A program made the position numbers and the translations under genes. From Haloplanus salinus (GTDB lineage Archaea > Halobacteriota > Halobacteria > Halobacteriales > Haloferacaceae): 64,000 nt of DNA. The notes under the pieces were generated by a model that was given only the letters and a program-made list of their open reading frames with translations, was not told the origin of the DNA and made no database searches. This document shows positions 60,858 through 64,000 of this stretch, one piece after another (position 1 is the first letter of the stretch; each line of letters opens with the position of its first letter). Location: NCBI RefSeq assembly GCF_003336245.1, contig NZ_QPHM01000001.1, positions 1,860,001 through 1,924,000 on the forward strand, in the 5' to 3' direction.

Positions 60858-62273
60858 TCACTGTTCGAAGTTGGCCATGACCTCTCGGGAGCGGTCCCCG
60901 GCCTGATCGATCGCCTCGTCGATGCTCATGTCCCCGTGCAGGTAGTTGAACAGCATGTTGCCGAACGTCGACTCGGAGAACACCGGCGAGGCCAGCGCGT
61001 TGTTGGGGTCCGTCTCGCCCACGAGCGTCTTCGCGGTTTCGACCATCTTCACCACGTCCTCGATGCGGATGTGGTCGTTCGGCCGCACCCACGTGTCGAT
61101 GAACTCGTTGTCGAGGAACTCCTCGTCGTCGACGGCCGCTGGGAACGGCGGCAGGTTGTGTAGCGGCGCGATGTGCAGCAGTTCGTACAGCGGCTCGGGC
61201 CGGGACATGAACTGTACGAACTCCCGAGCGCCCTCCTTGTTGTCCGCAGCGTCGAACATGACCCAGCCCTCCGAGAAAGCCTGGTGGCTCTGCTCCGCGT
61301 TCGACGGCGGATGCATGAGGCCGGTATCCTCGGCGACGGCCTCGTTGTTCGACACCGCTTGCTGGAGCGGCCGCGCGCCGAAGTACTTCACTTCGTTCAC
61401 CTGTTCGGACCAGTACGACTCGATCTGTGGGCCGTAGCCGTAGCCCGACCCATCGACGGAAACGTCGTTGAGCTGGCCGATGTACTCCATGACCTCTTTG
61501 GTGAGTTCGCGGTTCTCCCCCTGGTCCATCACGATTTCGACAGTGTCGTCGTTGCGCTCGAAGATCCGACCACCGTTCTGGAACATGTGGTCGATGTAGT
61601 ACTCGGTGGCCATCAGGGTCTGTCCGGCCGGGACGCAGGTCCCACGGCGTTCGCCGACGCCATCGGTCGCCTGGACGCCCTCCAAGAACTCGTCCCACGT
61701 CGGTTCGCGCGGCGTCATGCCGGCTTCCTCTTCCCACGTACTCACGCGGTACCAGTCCATCGTCATGTTGACCCAGATGGGCACGACGTATTGGTTGCCC
61801 TGTAATTCGAAGAGGAAGTCCTCGTTGAAGTCGTAGCCGTACAGCTCTTCCATCCAACTCGCCTGGTCGCTCAGGTCCGCGAGCACGCCCTGGAGTGCCA
61901 GCCCGCCACCTTTCTCCGGTGCCGTCGTCGTCAGCTCCGGCGGGTCACCGGCCTGCAGCAGCCGCGAGATGCGAGCCGACTGACTCGATCCGACGCCGAC
62001 GAACTCCAGTCGGACGCCGTAGCCAGTCTCCTCGCTGAACCGCTCCGCCCACTTCTGGTAGTACTGTTTGAACGCGGAACTGTTCTCCGCGGAGAGGAAG
62101 TGGACTTCTCCCTTGTCGCCAGAAATCGTTCGCTCTTCGCCGGCGGACGTTCCGCCGCCGCCGTCACCGCCACCGCCACCGCCACCGCTGCCACCCGAAC
62201 AACCGGCCAAGGTGGTCGTTGCCGCTGCCGCTACCCCTGCTCGCTTGAGAAACCGCCGTCGATTCTCATCCAT
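60858..62273 (-). CDS. Sugar-type ABC transporter binding lipoprotein
   Basis: The 471-residue extracellular protein has a Tat-type signal DENRRRFLKRAGVAAAATT, lipobox LAGC, and a Gly/Asp linker. Its mature part resembles family 1 solute-binding proteins: YYQKWAERFSEETGYGVRLE, VGSSQSARISRLLQAGDPPE, GWVMFDAADNKEGAREFV. ATG 62273 is chosen over an upstream start because it sits directly before the signal. It leads the operon, with two permeases and an ATPase following. The solute may be a sugar, polyol or glycerophosphodiester. Confidence 0.93.
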   Translation of the reverse strand: MDENRRRFLKRAGVAAAATTTLAGCSGGSGGGGGGGDGGGGTSAGEERTISGDKGEVHFLSAENSSAFKQYYQKWAERFSEETGYGVRLEFVGVGSSQSARISRLLQAGDPPELTTTAPEKGGGLALQGVLADLSDQASWMEELYGYDFNEDFLFELQGNQYVVPIWVNMTMDWYRVSTWEEEAGMTPREPTWDEFLEGVQATDGVGERRGTCVPAGQTLMATEYYIDHMFQNGGRIFERNDDTVEIVMDQGENRELTKEVMEYIGQLNDVSVDGSGYGYGPQIESYWSEQVNEVKYFGARPLQQAVSNNEAVAEDTGLMHPPSNAEQSHQAFSEGWVMFDAADNKEGAREFVQFMSRPEPLYELLHIAPLHNLPPFPAAVDDEEFLDNEFIDTWVRPNDHIRIEDVVKMVETAKTLVGETDPNNALASPVFSESTFGNMLFNYLHGDMSIDEAIDQAGDRSREVMANFEQ

Positions 62274-62402
62274 GGCATTACACCACATTCGTCATGTTAT
62301 TACCTGACATATAAACATTTAGTTTGATTGGATATTCGAGACGGCCGTCCGCGGCCGAGGCGTTCCCCCGCGTTTATGCGCCGCTCGTTCCTACGTGGCG
62401 GT

Positions 62403-62882
62403 ATGGCTGTCTACCAACGGCGGACGCGGGTCGCCGCGCCGCTTCCCGAGGTGTGGGAGTTCCACTCCCGCGTGCGCGGGCTGGAGGCGTTGACCCCCGG
62501 ATGGATGAACCTCCGCGTCGAGTCCGTCACCGGTCCGGACGGCGACCCCGACCCCGGGATTCTGGAGGCTGGTTCGCGCATCGACGCGTCGATGCGGCCG
62601 TTCGGCGTCGGCCCTCGCCAGCGGTGGACCTCGGTCATCACCGCGCGCGAACGCGAGGACGGGTCCGCGTACTTCCGCGACGAGATGGAGGGCGGCCCGT
62701 TCCGCCGCTGGGAGCACACCCACCGTTTTTTCGCCGACGGCTCGGAGACGGTCGTCGACGACCGCGTGGTCTACGCTCTGCCGTTCGGGGCGGTGGGCGA
62801 GGCAGCGAGTCGACTCGCCCGGGTCGGCTTCGAACCGATGTTCCGCTACCGACACCGGCGGACCCGCGCGCTGCTGGAGTGA
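62403..62882 (+). CDS. SRPBCC (START-like) domain protein
   Basis: The 159-residue protein has a helix-grip fold: VYQRRTRVAAPLPEVWEFHS, WMNLRVESVTGPDGD, RIDASMRPFGVGPRQRW, and HRFFADGSETVVDDRVVYALPFG. A final helix follows. Members of this group bind hydrophobic ligands or act as cyclases; the ligand is unknown. ATG 62403 follows the GTTTATG box by about 30 nt and avoids an unsupported N-terminal extension. It faces away from the sugar transporter operon. Confidence 0.87.
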   Translation: MAVYQRRTRVAAPLPEVWEFHSRVRGLEALTPGWMNLRVESVTGPDGDPDPGILEAGSRIDASMRPFGVGPRQRWTSVITAREREDGSAYFRDEMEGGPFRRWEHTHRFFADGSETVVDDRVVYALPFGAVGEAASRLARVGFEPMFRYRHRRTRALLE

Positions 62883-63002
62883 GCCTTCGACAGCGGTGCG
62901 TGTAACTGTGTCCCGGCGTGCCGCCGCCCGTACTCGGCAACACGCCGGCGGTGGCCTCGGCTTCCAACAATCACTATGAGGACGGCGCCCCAACCGCCAT
63001 CC

Positions 63003-63407
63003 ATGGACGTGGACGTCGTCGACATGGATCACGTCGCGCTCCGCGTGAGCGACATCGACCGTGCCCTCGAATTCTATCACGACCTGCTGGGTATGTCGGT
63101 TCGTGACCGTGGGCGATTCGAGGCCGACGAGGTACCGTACGTCGCCGTCGTCGCTGGCGGTCGCCACCTCCATCTCGTCCCGAGCGACGACGACGTCGAC
63201 GTTGGCGGGGAACACGTCTGTCTCCTCCTCCGCTCCGACGGCACGGGGACCCGTGCGGAACTCGATGCCCTCCTCGACGAACTTCGGGACGCCGGCGTCG
63301 AGGTCGAAGCCGGAGAGCCACACGAGCGCTACGGCGCCTACGGCCGCGATTGGGCCGCGTACGTGCGCGACCCCGACGGGCGACGTGTCGAACTCAAACT
63401 GCACTGA
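63003..63407 (+). CDS. VOC-family (glyoxalase-like) protein
   Basis: The 134-residue protein has two beta-alpha-beta-beta-beta units: MDHVALRVSDIDRALEFYHDLLG, HLHLVPSDDDVDVGGEHVCL, and VRDPDGRRVELKLH. The metal-ligand His in DHVALRV and Glu in RRVELKL are present, so a metal centre is possible. Relatives include glyoxalases, dioxygenases and fosfomycin-resistance enzymes; the substrate is unknown. ATG 63003 removes a basic extension. Confidence 0.9.
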   Translation: MDVDVVDMDHVALRVSDIDRALEFYHDLLGMSVRDRGRFEADEVPYVAVVAGGRHLHLVPSDDDVDVGGEHVCLLLRSDGTGTRAELDALLDELRDAGVEVEAGEPHERYGAYGRDWAAYVRDPDGRRVELKLH

Positions 63408-63447
63408 CTGGGGAGTCGCGACCCCACGCCGTCGTCCCGGCCACCGC

Positions 63448-64000
63448 TCACCCGTCGACACGGTGGTCGGCGGCGGTGAGGTAGATTCCGGCGAGGACGA
63501 CGGCCCCTCCGAGAAGGGTGCCGACGCTCGGCGTCTCGGCCAAGAGCAGCACCGCTAGGACCGCGCTCCCGATAGGTTCGCCGAGCAGCGAGACGCTCAC
63601 GACGTGAGATTCGACGTGACCGAGTGCCCAGTTGATGACGGTGTGACCGAACACGCCGGGACCGAGCGCCATGCCCGCAAAGAGGAGCCACTCGTGACGT
63701 GGATACGTGAAGAGGACGGTCCCGCGCCCGACGGCAGCGATAAGCAACACCAGCGCACAGACGGTGTAGACGACCGTCACGTACGGGAGGACGCCGAGCC
63801 GCCGCCGGAGCGAACGGCCGGCGAGGTAGTAGCCCGCGACGGCGACGGCAGCGACGAGCGCGAGTAAGTTGCCGTACTGCGTACCGACGGCGGCGCCCGT
63901 CGCCGCGACGGCCGGATCGACCGCCGCCCGGATCGACGGCGCGAACGACAGGCCGACCATCCCGAGCATCGCGAGGGCGATCCCCAACGCACCCCGCCGA
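63448..64000 (-). CDS. EamA/DMT-family transporter, 3' part
   Basis: The frame runs off the right edge of the window, so the N-terminal half is missing. The visible 183 residues contain about five hydrophobic segments: GIALAMLGMVGLSFA, LALVAAVAVAGYYLA, VTVVYTVCALVLLIAAV, WLLFAGMALGPGVFGHTVI and VLLLAETPSVGTLLGGAVVLAGIYL. The last two, with GHVESHVVSVSLLGEPIGS, are typical of the second EamA repeat. It probably exports a metabolite. The stop is TGA? no: the frame ends with the reverse complement of TCA at 63448-63450, that is TGA. Confidence 0.88.
   Translation of the reverse strand, partial: RRGALGIALAMLGMVGLSFAPSIRAAVDPAVAATGAAVGTQYGNLLALVAAVAVAGYYLAGRSLRRRLGVLPYVTVVYTVCALVLLIAAVGRGTVLFTYPRHEWLLFAGMALGPGVFGHTVINWALGHVESHVVSVSLLGEPIGSAVLAVLLLAETPSVGTLLGGAVVLAGIYLTAADHRVDG

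Noticed and set aside
1-64000. CRISPR arrays, insertion sequences, integrases, replication origins
   Set aside because: No regularly spaced direct repeats, no transposase or integrase motifs, and no Orc1/Cdc6 gene or associated repeats were seen.

Overview
This is a contiguous piece of a haloarchaeal (class Halobacteria) genome. The DNA is very GC-rich and the proteins are rich in Asp, Glu, Ala and Val, as in a salt-in proteome. Exported proteins carry twin-arginine signals with lipoboxes. Many small CxxC zinc proteins, archaeal-type information-processing genes (ABCE1, TFS, Cbf5, SAMP1/MoaD, DUF106, EMC6-like) and leaderless-looking starts behind TATA-like boxes agree with this. I cannot fix the genus. 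The window reads as ordinary chromosome: dense genes, many 1-8 nt ATGA/GTGA/TGATG overlaps, no plasmid, phage or CRISPR genes, and one tRNA.

Layout. 1-5.3 kb: a partial unknown gene, a small winged-helix regulator, ADP-forming acyl-CoA synthetase, EMC6-like membrane protein and ABCE1. 5.3-15 kb: amidohydrolase, pyrF, Hsp20, a bat-type HTH regulator, two overlapping zinc microproteins, RtcA, a halocyanin-like protein, a J-domain membrane protein and a GTPBP1-like GTPase. 15.2-21.1 kb: a tightly overlapped peptide ABC operon (dppA-B-C-D-F order, minus strand). 21.2-24.4 kb: an AT-richer stretch with two overlapping small genes, an ASCH-like protein, an orphan, a decayed histidine kinase and tRNA-Pro(GGG). 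24.4-29 kb: cbf5, cmk, DUF106 (YidC/EMC3-like) and adk, a conserved archaeal neighbourhood, then icd. 29-42 kb: housekeeping genes (asparaginase, phosphatase, map, HIT, CDF, PadR, e-MtaB, deoC, DUF63, udp, HPP-USP, K+ channel, SAMP1, Rieske). 42-50 kb: aldo/keto reductase, a pyrG-guaA(B)-DUF7126 operon, an RFAP-synthase-like gene, a RAD55-like ATPase lacking the Walker A lysine, zinc proteins and TFS. 50-56 kb: lipoprotein, hydrolase, PspA with a GCS2-type ligase, and a DUF1611/epimerase pair resembling the DgcN-DgcA D-glutamate pathway. 56-62.3 kb: quinone reductase and cupin, then a sugar-type ABC operon (binding protein, two permeases, ATPase). 62.4-64 kb: SRPBCC, VOC and the 3' part of an EamA transporter.

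The most unusual signal is not a gene. An intergenic, nearly palindromic element of about 82 bp recurs at about 22.3, 31.8, 36.0, 56.2 and 57.7 kb, with a shorter trace at 42.3 kb. Its core is an inverted repeat around GGTGGTTCGCCG and its outer end reads TGATACGG in the best copies. In five of the six places that TGA is the stop codon of the adjacent gene. In the sixth place (36.0 kb) the element instead forms the promoter-proximal DNA of deoC. Arm pairing is conserved while loops drift, which suggests a mobile palindrome or a 3'-end RNA element.
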